The notes under the pieces were generated by a model. The model had not been told where the DNA came from and searched no databases. It worked only from the letters and a program-made list of their open reading frames with translations. This document shows, in pieces, positions 44,766 through 52,288 of a stretch of DNA of 64,000 bases (positions are counted from its first letter, which is position 1; the number at the start of each line of letters is the position of its first letter). The stretch is from NCBI RefSeq assembly GCF_017355935.1, contig NZ_JAFIQT010000008.1, forward strand, positions 1 through 64,000, read 5' to 3'. Source of the stretch: Telluribacter humicola (GTDB taxonomy: Bacteria; Bacteroidota; Bacteroidia; Cytophagales; Spirosomataceae). Position numbers and translations under genes: made by a program.

Positions 44766-45512
44766 CTATTGTAGTTGTATTCCAAGTTCTGCTAAATGGG
44801 CCTTGAATGTAGATCTTTTTAATCCAGTGGGCATCTCCCTTTCGTACAGCAGTTGCAGGGCCCTTACATCAGCGGCAGGTATAACGGCCGGACTACTATC
44901 TAATAACTCAGCGCTCTCGAGGCTTGGAATGTTAAGTCTGCCCATTAGGTGCTCTTCATAGTAGTACCTTTTTGAGTGCCCACTTAACCCCAAGGCATGG
45001 CAGAACTCATGCCTTAGTACGGCGTTTCTTTTTCTGTTTTTCAAGAGTGGACTTAGATAGATCTTTACCTGCTTCATTTTATTCGTAAATAATGAAGAAG
45101 TAGGATCAACGAAGCCACGTACTTCTACTCCAAGGCCTTCGGCAGTCTTGATAGACTCAAATTCAGGTTCTGAATCAGGAAAGTGGACCTGCACATTTCC
45201 CTCCTCCTTAGTAAGTACTACCTTCGGGAAAGCTATGATCCTCGATAGTTCATCTACGACCTTAGCTACCTCTGCACTGTCTTGACGGCTACAGGAACCA
45301 GCTATGCTTACCCTTATGGTCTGGTCCCATTTCTTAATTTTATTTGGATATCCAAAACCGACATCTGCATAGTACAGAAGGTCTTCCTGTGAATACTTCT
45401 TCAGAAATAAAGGTGAGTCAATCCTGGTCTGACTATCAATAAAGAGGTAAAGTATCATGGATAGTACTCCTATGCGTAAGATCCAGAGTAGTGGTTTTAG
45501 CTTAGCTCTCAC
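44766..45512 (-). CDS. Metzincin-like zinc protease with unusual third ligand spacing
   Basis: 248 residues, one N-terminal membrane segment (about 10-26), so tethered to or secreted across the inner membrane. The zinc motif is H168-E-F-C-H172-A-L-G175-L-S-G178-H179, followed by a possible Met-turn LMGR at 189-192. Metzincins have the third His three residues after the Gly; here it is four. Otherwise the active site looks usable, though the protein may also be a degenerate member. Upstream of the beta-lactamase by 17 bp, likely co-transcribed. Function unknown. Confidence 0.7.
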   Translation of the reverse strand: MRAKLKPLLWILRIGVLSMILYLFIDSQTRIDSPLFLKKYSQEDLLYYADVGFGYPNKIKKWDQTIRVSIAGSCSRQDSAEVAKVVDELSRIIAFPKVVLTKEEGNVQVHFPDSEPEFESIKTAEGLGVEVRGFVDPTSSLFTNKMKQVKIYLSPLLKNRKRNAVLRHEFCHALGLSGHSKRYYYEEHLMGRLNIPSLESAELLDSSPAVIPAADVRALQLLYEREMPTGLKRSTFKAHLAELGIQLQ

Positions 45513-45594
45513 TGTAGTAAGGTCATAAGGGTAGGGCGTTACTCTTTTATTTCAAATAGTAAATAGCAATGTGCTTTTGCGGAGGCAACTAGTC

Positions 45595-46494
45595 TTACTT
45601 CCCACCATCTTTTTTTCTCAGTGCAAAACTAGCTGCGCCAATAGCGCCGGCCATGTCGCCAAACTGGGCCTGCACTACGGGTGTCTGCTTATCTCCCGGT
45701 CGCCATTCGTAGATATCCAGAAAGGAGCGGAGTGGCTCGAACAGGGCGTCGTCGGCCAGGGTAATGCCTCCGGCCAGTACAATGCGCTCCGGAGAGAAGG
45801 CATTGATCAGCGAGCTGAGGGCTATAGCCAGTGAGCGTACCGAATGGAGCCAGACATAAGTAGCAAAGTGGTCGCCCTTTCGGTAGGCTTCTACGAGTTC
45901 CCAGGTAGAGGTAAATCGATTACGGGAGCGCTTCGCTACGGAGTAGTTGCCGATGGCGTACTCCAGGCTACCGGGTATGCCTACGATGCTACACTCGTCG
46001 TCGCTGGTATTGAGGCACAGGTGTCCCAGGTGGCCCGCCATCTGGGACAGACCCTGGTAGAGTTCACCGTTTAGCAGGATACCTCCGCCTACGCCCGTGC
46101 CCAGGGTTAGCAGTACTACGTTGCGGTTATCACGGGCGGCGCCAAAGGCGGCTTCGGCCATGAGGGCAGCGTGGGCGTCATTGATGATATAAGTGGGGAG
46201 GCCGAAGTAGTCTCCCCATACATAATTTTCGAGGCCGTTGAGCCGGTTGGGCAGAAAGGCAATACAGCTGTTGGTGTCGTTGGGTAGTCCGGGAGCCGAT
46301 AGGCCCACGGTACTGATGGGCTCCTGCCAGTAGTTCTGCAGGTATCTGACCATGTCCTTCACGTTTTCCCGCCATAGCCCCTGGGGATCATCGTGCGTAG
46401 GTATATAGTGCTGCTTCAGTACCTCCCCCGCTTCATCGATCAGGATACCTTTTATATTGGTACCTCCCAGGTCTATTCCTATGGCAACGCTCAT
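45595..46494 (-). CDS. ROK family sugar kinase-like protein
   Basis: 299 residues: phosphate-1 loop GIDLGGTNIKG (about 6-16), catalytic Asp in YIINDAHAA (about 103-111), and GTGVGGG (about 133-139) of the ATP site. The usual ROK zinc motif with CxCG-x2-GC is replaced by GHLCLNTSDDECSIVGIPG, with only two of the cysteines. It probably phosphorylates glucose or an N-acyl hexosamine; alternatively it is a divergent kinase. It follows the SDR gene by 19 bp and shares its operon. Confidence 0.9.
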   Translation of the reverse strand: MSVAIGIDLGGTNIKGILIDEAGEVLKQHYIPTHDDPQGLWRENVKDMVRYLQNYWQEPISTVGLSAPGLPNDTNSCIAFLPNRLNGLENYVWGDYFGLPTYIINDAHAALMAEAAFGAARDNRNVVLLTLGTGVGGGILLNGELYQGLSQMAGHLGHLCLNTSDDECSIVGIPGSLEYAIGNYSVAKRSRNRFTSTWELVEAYRKGDHFATYVWLHSVRSLAIALSSLINAFSPERIVLAGGITLADDALFEPLRSFLDIYEWRPGDKQTPVVQAQFGDMAGAIGAASFALRKKDGGK

Positions 46495-46513
46495 GGTTCT
46501 GGTCCGTTATCCG

Positions 46514-47305
46514 TTATTGGTATTGGCCCTCGGTAAGTGCCCAGCCTCCATCCACCGTGAGTACCTGCCCGGTAGCAAACTTTGAATAGTCAGACATGAA
46601 GTAAATGGCTGCTCCGTCCAGATCGGAAGGCACCCCATTGCGTCCGCCATCCAGGGGTTGTTTCTGCTGTATAAATTTCAGGATATCATCATCCTTGGAG
46701 GCCCGCTGCGACATGGGGGTATCTACTAGGGCCGGTGCCAGCACATTGATCCGGATATTGTACTTGGCATAATAGGCAGCAGTCGACTTGGTAAACCCAA
46801 TTACGGCCGACTTGGAGGCGGCGTAGGCATGGGTCGAGAAATAGTGAGGAGAAGGTGACTGCCCCAGTACTGAGCCTATATTCAGTATGGTACCTCCCCG
46901 GCCCATACCCATGAAAGCCTGGACGGCTGCCTGGTTGGAGAGCATCAGTGAGGTCATATTCATCTCGAACGTACGATTCCAGCCTTCCAGCGTAAGCTCG
47001 TGCAGGGGGCCATCTCCGTACTTGCGACCACTGCCACCCGCTACATGATAGAGCCCATCAAAACTACCAAACTCACGTACACACAATTGAATGGCCTCGA
47101 GGGCTGTCTGGGGCTGGGTAGCGTCACCCTGCTTAGCCCGTGCCTGACGTCCCAGCTCTACTTCGGCCATAAGACAGGTTTCAGGGTTACGACCAACCAC
47201 TACTACGTTGGCTCCATGCTGCACAAAGGCCCGGGCCGCCGAAAGTCCCAGACCGGTAGTTCCACCGATAATGACAATAGATTTGTTGATTAGCCAGTTT
47301 TCCAC
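46514..47305 (-). CDS. Short-chain dehydrogenase/reductase
   Basis: 263 residues, classical SDR: cofactor loop GGTTGLGLS (about 14-22, a G-x3-G-x-G variant), then the catalytic Ser in NIGSVLGQS and the Y-x3-K pair in HAYAASKSA. The R36-x-N sequence after the second strand (VVVGRNPE) points to NADP(H). Start ATG 47305. Substrate unknown; the link with the ROK kinase (19-bp gap) suggests sugar or sugar-alcohol use, but that is inference. Confidence 0.9.
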   Translation of the reverse strand: MENWLINKSIVIIGGTTGLGLSAARAFVQHGANVVVVGRNPETCLMAEVELGRQARAKQGDATQPQTALEAIQLCVREFGSFDGLYHVAGGSGRKYGDGPLHELTLEGWNRTFEMNMTSLMLSNQAAVQAFMGMGRGGTILNIGSVLGQSPSPHYFSTHAYAASKSAVIGFTKSTAAYYAKYNIRINVLAPALVDTPMSQRASKDDDILKFIQQKQPLDGGRNGVPSDLDGAAIYFMSDYSKFATGQVLTVDGGWALTEGQYQ

Positions 47306-47359
47306 GTTGTACTGTGTTTTTGAAATGAACGTCCAAAATAAGGAAAGTTTATCAAAAAA

Positions 47360-47392
47360 ATACCCCCGCCCTTTTCACAAAGGCGGGGGTAT
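47360..47392 (-). terminator. clpX terminator
   Basis: An 11-bp stem (47360-47370 against 47382-47392) with an 11-nt loop; on the minus strand TTTTTTTGAT follows. It lies 21 bp after the clpX stop and keeps clpX apart from the SDR/ROK unit. Confidence 0.8.
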
Positions 47393-47412
47393 CAGGTAAG
47401 ATAGTAAGTGGA

Positions 47413-48654
47413 TTAGGCCACCGAGCGCAGCAGCGACAGCGATGACTTCTCAAACTTAGCGCGGGCGTAATCAAGCGAGACCGTAAATTCTTTTACTTCC
47501 TTCATCGAAGGCAGCTCGAACATGGCATCGGTCATGATGGACTCACAGATGGCGCGCAAACCACGGGCACCCAGCTTGTAGGCATCGGCCTGGTCAACGA
47601 TGTAGTCCATGACATCCTCCTCAAAATGCAGATCGATATCTTCCATCTTGAACAGCTTCTTGTACTGCTTCACCAGCGCGTTCTTAGGTTCCGTAAGGAT
47701 ACGCTTCAGCGTGTCGCGGTCCAGTGGGTTGAGGTGAGTCAGTACCGGCAGACGACCGATCAGCTCAGGGATCAGGCCGAATGACTTCAGGTCCTGCGCC
47801 GTTACGTACCGCATCAGGTTACCTTTATCAAAAATCTCAATGATGCGGTTGTCACCCGAGAATCCGATCGGGCGGGTATTGATCCGCTTGGCTATATGGC
47901 GCTCGATACCGTCAAATGCTCCACCGCAGATGAATAGGATGTTCTCCGTGTTCAACTGGATCATCTTCTGGTCCGGGTGCTTACGACCTCCCTGGGGTGG
48001 TACGTTTACTACCGAGCCTTCAAGCAGCTTCAGCAGAGCCTGCTGTACACCTTCGCCGCTTACATCGCGGGTAATGGATGGGTTGTCAGACTTGCGTGAT
48101 ATCTTATCAATTTCATCAATGTAAACAATCCCACGCTCGGCGGCTTCTACGTTGTAGTCAGCTGCCTGCAGCAGTCGGGTCAGGATGGTCTCGACGTCTT
48201 CTCCCACGTAACCGGCTTCGGTCACCGTAGTAGCATCGGCTATACAGAATGGCACCTGCAGTATACGAGCTATGGAACGGGCCAGGAAGGTCTTACCGGT
48301 ACCGGTTTCGCCCACCATGATGATGTTGGACTTTTCAATCATGACATCATCGTCCAGTACGGGCTGGTTAAGACGCTTGTAGTGGTTATATACCGCAACG
48401 GCCAGCGTACGCTTGGCCTCGTCCTGTCCGATTACGTATTGTTCCAGAAACTGTTTCATCTCCACCGGCGTAACCAGGTTGAGCTTCGGCAGCTTCGGTT
48501 TCTTTTCTTTCTTTTCTTTTGGATTAAGCTCATCCATCACCACCTGATGCCCCTGCGTAATACAATTATTACAGATGTGGGCATCTATTCCCGAAAGTAA
48601 CAGTTCGACTTCGTTTTTTCGGCGTCCGCAGAACGAACAACTTACTTGTGCCAT
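47413..48654 (-). CDS. clpX: ClpX, AAA+ unfoldase of the ClpXP protease
   Basis: 413 residues. N-terminal zinc-binding domain with C6, C9, C28, C31; Walker [12 protein letters not shown] near 112-122; pore loop GYVGED; Walker B IVYIDEID; a box VII arginine region and sensor 2 GARGLRAI near 375. The substrate-threading and ClpP-docking parts look complete. Transcribed separately from clpP, since a terminator lies between them (48907-48940). Between the clpP terminator and clpX no perfect -7 element was found. Confidence 0.97.
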   Translation of the reverse strand: MAQVSCSFCGRRKNEVELLLSGIDAHICNNCITQGHQVVMDELNPKEKKEKKPKLPKLNLVTPVEMKQFLEQYVIGQDEAKRTLAVAVYNHYKRLNQPVLDDDVMIEKSNIIMVGETGTGKTFLARSIARILQVPFCIADATTVTEAGYVGEDVETILTRLLQAADYNVEAAERGIVYIDEIDKISRKSDNPSITRDVSGEGVQQALLKLLEGSVVNVPPQGGRKHPDQKMIQLNTENILFICGGAFDGIERHIAKRINTRPIGFSGDNRIIEIFDKGNLMRYVTAQDLKSFGLIPELIGRLPVLTHLNPLDRDTLKRILTEPKNALVKQYKKLFKMEDIDLHFEEDVMDYIVDQADAYKLGARGLRAICESIMTDAMFELPSMKEVKEFTVSLDYARAKFEKSSLSLLRSVA

Positions 48655-48906
48655 TTTATCAGTTTATATAATAGAATAATTAGAGTCAGGTATTATAGTA
48701 CTTGTGTGAGCGTAGGCTCTGTCAGCACATGATAGTACAACTATTTGTCCTGTTAGCTGTAATGTGTATTTCAGAAAAAGAAGCTTCCCGGGAAATACCT
48801 TTTTCTTGTATGATTGGAGTATTACCCCAGTCCTTCCGGAAAAGTTTCGTAAAGTTCCGGTTTTTTAGGCGGCTAACCAAGTCTGCCTGGTACCGTAGAA
48901 TAAAAA
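48655..48906. other. clpX-clpP intergenic region, non-coding
   Basis: About 250 bp that presumably carries the clpX promoter. Only low-quality frames are seen. Confidence 0.4.
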
Positions 48907-48940
48907 AACCTGTAAGGTTCATAAAGATACCTTACAGGTT
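48907..48940 (-). terminator. clpP terminator
   Basis: A perfect 12-bp stem (48907-48918 against 48929-48940) with a 10-nt loop, followed on the minus strand by TTTTTTTATTC. Confidence 0.8.
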
Positions 48941-48972
48941 GGATACAGAAAGGCTCACGCCCCTGGTACTTT

Positions 48973-49647
48973 TTATTTATCGCGGGTAAGGATCTCGTCG
49001 ATCAGGCCGTACTCCTTGGCTTCGCCGGAGCGGAACCACTTATCACGATCAGAGTCTTTTTCGATAGTCTCCTTGCTTTGACCGGTGTGGTCAGCCAGGA
49101 TCTGGTATAGCTCATCACGAAGTTTAATAATCTCACGGGCGGTGATCTCAATATCGGTAGACTGTCCCTGTGCTCCACCCGAAGGCTGGTGAATCATAAC
49201 CCGGGCGTGGGGTAGGGCTGCCCGCTTACCGGCGGCTCCACCGGCCAGCAGTACCGCACCCATCGAAGCTGCGAGGCTGGTACATACTGTAGCTACGTCA
49301 GGACGTACGTACTGCATTGTATCATAAATACCCAGACCGGCATATACCGACCCGCCGGGGCTGTTGATATACATCAGGATGTCTTTCTTAGGGTCTGCCG
49401 ATTCCAGGAACAGCAACTGGGCTACAATGATGTTAGCGATGTTATCATCAACGCCGGTACCCATAAAAATAATACGATCAGCCATCAGACGGGAGAATAC
49501 ATCCACCTCGCGGAAGTTCATAGGACGCTCTTCAATAACGGCGCGGGTCATGTTTTCGACAGTGTGCTTTACGTAACCGTCCACGGTAAGGCCATTCATG
49601 CCCATGTGGTGTACGGCGTATTTTCTAAATTCGTCTCCGTGGTTCAT
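48973..49647 (-). CDS. clpP: ClpP protease subunit
   Basis: Serine peptidase barrel that pairs with ClpX. 224 residues; catalytic S128 (SLAASMGA), H153 (VMIHQP) and an Asp at about 200-202 (DSDRDKWF), with the [14 protein letters not shown] oxyanion/handle region near 96-109. It starts with a 20-residue leader that may be processed. It has its own terminator, so ClpP and ClpX levels can be set apart. Confidence 0.97.
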   Translation of the reverse strand: MNHGDEFRKYAVHHMGMNGLTVDGYVKHTVENMTRAVIEERPMNFREVDVFSRLMADRIIFMGTGVDDNIANIIVAQLLFLESADPKKDILMYINSPGGSVYAGLGIYDTMQYVRPDVATVCTSLAASMGAVLLAGGAAGKRAALPHARVMIHQPSGGAQGQSTDIEITAREIIKLRDELYQILADHTGQSKETIEKDSDRDKWFRSGEAKEYGLIDEILTRDK

Positions 49648-49869
49648 TAGTATTGAATTAATTATTTTGAAAATGACAAGTTGAAAATAAGTGTTAATAA
49701 AAACAACTAAAACCGGGAAGAGTTAGTTTGGCTGAATGTTCCGTGGCTAAGAGTTGTTCTACACAAAAATGCTCATTCATCCAGATTTTCCTTGTCGCTT
49801 AGACTGATAAATAGTCGGGTAAATCGATAAGGCTGGATTACTACATAATCATTCAGGAAGGAAACGGCT

Positions 49870-50247
49870 ATGAAAACAATTGAAAATCTACCCGAGCGAC
49901 TGCGCCAGCTACGCCTACAAAAGGAATTCTCGCAGGAAAATATGGCTGATATGCTGGGAATATCCACGACGGCTTACGGAGATATAGAGCGGGGGCGTAC
50001 GGAGCTGACGCTGTCGCGTCTGGAAAAAATTGCGCGGGTACTGGAGGTGTCCCTGCCGGACCTGCTGGGACTATCGGCTACTACGCTTACCGAAACAGAG
50101 TGGCTCCGCCGGGAAAACCAGCGACTCAATGTAGAGAATTCCCGGCTTCGCCAGGCACTGGACCAGTGGCAGCGGAAGTTTCAGGAGTGGGTGGCGGCGG
50201 CTCTGGTTCGTAAAGCCCAGGAAAGCCGCGAACGGATTGGATTCTGA
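49870..50247 (+). CDS. HTH regulator with coiled-coil tail
   Basis: 125 residues. A Xre-type helix-turn-helix (about 8-62; RLRQLRLQKEFSQENMADMLGISTTAYGDIERGRTELTLSRLEKIARVL) is followed by a coiled-coil tail (LRRENQRLNVENSRLRQALDQWQRK) for dimerisation. It sits between clpP and tig on the opposite strand, the only such interruption of the tig-clpP-clpX order here. Target unknown; it may control itself or its divergent neighbour clpP. Confidence 0.88.
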   Translation: MKTIENLPERLRQLRLQKEFSQENMADMLGISTTAYGDIERGRTELTLSRLEKIARVLEVSLPDLLGLSATTLTETEWLRRENQRLNVENSRLRQALDQWQRKFQEWVAAALVRKAQESRERIGF

Positions 50248-50340
50248 GGAAGGTTGGTAGCTGTTAGCTTATTCTGATTGGTGTGTTTTACAGCTAGGGG
50301 ATTAGAAGTCTGGACAGCGTGTAAAGACACTTTTTAAATA

Positions 50341-50373
50341 GCGAAAGACCGAAGCATTGCTCCGGCCTTTCGC
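50341..50373. terminator. Hairpin between the HTH gene and tig
   Basis: An imperfect stem (14 of 16 positions paired, loop about 1-4 nt) lies between the two convergent genes. It could serve either; no long T-run follows. Confidence 0.5.
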
Positions 50374-50416
50374 TTATATAATGAAGTAGTTGTTCAGCTA
50401 AAAGCCTACCGCCTAC

Positions 50417-51766
50417 TTACTCTGCTTTATCTTCGCCGCGGGCGATACGCTCAAACTCGCTTACTTCGATCGTTTTCTCTTCGGTAGCGATCTGATCACG
50501 AACTACGTCAAGTACTTTGTTGTCAAATACCTGATTGAACACGTTCGAGTAGTTGTCGCGCTCCTTGTCAGCCAGGTATCCGGCAGCAATGCGGTCGATG
50601 GTTTCGTTCATGCTGTCGTCATCACCGTACATACCAAACTGGCCACGTACCATGTTGCGGGTATACTCGAGTAGCTCGGGGTACTCTACTTTGATACCAT
50701 GGGCTTCAGCGATCTTATTTTTGATCAGGCTCAGCTTCAGTGATTTTTCGAAATCAGCGAACTGCTCTTCGATCTGCTCACGGGTAAATTTGCCTTCGTT
50801 GCTGCGCTCGAGCCAGTCTTTCAGGAAGTCGGCTGGCAGGTCAATTGAGATATTGCTTACCAGAGCTTGCTCCATATCGCGACGGAGTAGAGCTTCGGCT
50901 TCGCGCTCGTAGTTGCCCTTGATGATTTCAAGAACTTTCTCGCGGAACTGCTCCTCGCTCTCCACCTGACCAGGGCCCAGTACCTTATCGAAGAACTCCT
51001 GGTTCAGCTCGGCAGGAGCTGAGCGGGTGATATCCTCAACAACAAATGTAAACTCACCTGACAATTGATCGATATCTTCCTTCTTCTTACCGGTTACGTG
51101 GGCAATGGCCGAAGAGTCATTGAACGTATTCTGGATATCGAAAGTAAGAGTATCTTCTTTCTTAACACCTATGAACTTAGGCAGGCTCTCTGCATTAAGT
51201 TGCTTGGTAGGGATGGCCGTCTTGGTCGAGAACTCCGAAGACTCCTGCTTCAGCTCACCGTACAGCATATCACCTTCTTCTGAAGTTTCAGGGTGGGCGC
51301 TGTCCGCAAAACGCTCACGCAGGTTGGTCAGGGTACTTTCCAGCTCCTGCTCATCCGCGTTGATCGTGTAGTGAGGTACTGCCGCAATATTGGTGAAGTC
51401 TACTTCAAAGTCAGTAGCCAGACCTAATTCATACACAAATTCAAAATCAGTTTGCTTATCCCAGTCAATACTGGCAGCCTGCTCACGGTTAGGCAGGGGA
51501 TCGCCTACTACCTGAAGCTTATTATCACGGATATAGTCGCTCACGGCATGGCTCAGCATGTGGTTGACCTCATCCACCAGGATGCTCTTACCGTACATAC
51601 GGTTGATGACATGCGAAGGTACCTTGCCGGGACGGAAACCTTTCAGATTTACACGCTTAGAGTAATCTTTGATGGTTTTATCAACCTTAGGCTGGTAGTC
51701 TTCCTTGGTAAGCTTCACTCTGAGCGAAGCCGTGGTCGGCGAGCTCTTCTCTAACAGAACTTCCAT
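50417..51766 (-). CDS. tig: Trigger factor
   Basis: Ribosome-associated chaperone and prolyl isomerase. 449 residues: N-terminal ribosome-binding domain with the signature G43-F-R-P-G-K-V-P (about 1-115), the FKBP-like PPIase part (about 150-245, divergent), and the C-terminal helical arms. Bacteroidota trigger factors have this reduced-identity middle. First gene in the order tig-clpP-clpX, but separated from clpP by the opposite-strand HTH gene. Confidence 0.93.
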   Translation of the reverse strand: MEVLLEKSSPTTASLRVKLTKEDYQPKVDKTIKDYSKRVNLKGFRPGKVPSHVINRMYGKSILVDEVNHMLSHAVSDYIRDNKLQVVGDPLPNREQAASIDWDKQTDFEFVYELGLATDFEVDFTNIAAVPHYTINADEQELESTLTNLRERFADSAHPETSEEGDMLYGELKQESSEFSTKTAIPTKQLNAESLPKFIGVKKEDTLTFDIQNTFNDSSAIAHVTGKKKEDIDQLSGEFTFVVEDITRSAPAELNQEFFDKVLGPGQVESEEQFREKVLEIIKGNYEREAEALLRRDMEQALVSNISIDLPADFLKDWLERSNEGKFTREQIEEQFADFEKSLKLSLIKNKIAEAHGIKVEYPELLEYTRNMVRGQFGMYGDDDSMNETIDRIAAGYLADKERDNYSNVFNQVFDNKVLDVVRDQIATEEKTIEVSEFERIARGEDKAE

Positions 51767-51916
51767 TGGTTATTTATGCAGTTATATTAAAATAATAATC
51801 CTTAATTCCAGTTACAAACACGCAGACCGGCAGCTTCAGTCCTTGTACTCATCCTCCGGGTATTACTTTTTACATGTAGTACAGAAGGAGGAGCTTTTTT
51901 CAAATAGGTAAAATGA

Positions 51917-51951
51917 AAAAGCCCTCAAAACAAAGGGTCCTGAGGGCTTTT
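51917..51951 (-). terminator. tRNA-Leu terminator
   Basis: A perfect 11-bp stem (51917-51927 against 51941-51951) with a 13-nt loop; minus-strand side is followed by TTTTTCATTTT. It lies 82 bp after the tRNA. Confidence 0.65.
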
Positions 51952-52032
51952 GACGGGTGTGCTACGGAGCTATTCGGTTCTAATAACAACTTAATAGTAG
52001 GGAATTAAAGCCCCGTCTACCCCATTTTTAAG

Positions 52033-52114
52033 TACGGGCGGAGGGAATCGAACCCCCACGCCTTGCGGCACTAGATCCTAAGTCTAGCACGTCTACCAGT
52101 TCCGCCACGCCCGC
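52033..52114 (-). tRNA. tRNA-Leu (anticodon TAG)
   Basis: An 82-nt class II tRNA. Acceptor GCGGGCG pairs with CGCCCGT (one G-T), discriminator A; anticodon stem CTAGA/TCTAG with loop CTTAGGA gives TAG; a long variable arm (TGCCGCAAGGCGT) marks the leucine type; T arm GGTTCGATTCC. CCA not encoded. Reads CTN codons. Confidence 0.95.
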
Positions 52115-52159
52115 GTTTTTCAATCGTTTCCTGATAGCAGGATGATTGATTTGGGAGTG

Positions 52160-52167
52160 CAAAGGTA
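52160..52167 (-). promoter_or_regulatory. -7 element, tRNA-Leu promoter
   Basis: TACCTTTG on the minus strand, 45 bp before the tRNA; the -33 position has no TTG. Confidence 0.6.
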
Positions 52168-52288
52168 AAAACATATTTAGAAATGATCCTAATTTTTTCT
52201 AAAATTTTAGTGTTAAAAAAAATGCTATTGTAATCCGTGAGGTAATTCGTTATTTTGGTAGAGAGTTTTTTAGAAACAAAATGTAGAT

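Noticed and set aside
44766-44960. BlaR/MecR-like sensor next to the beta-lactamase
   Set aside because: The neighbouring metalloprotease has no penicillin-binding sensor domain and no BlaI-type repressor lies nearby.
48702-48989. A 95-codon plus-strand frame between clpX and clpP
   Set aside because: It runs through the clpP terminator and the clpP stop codon; composition is that of non-coding DNA.
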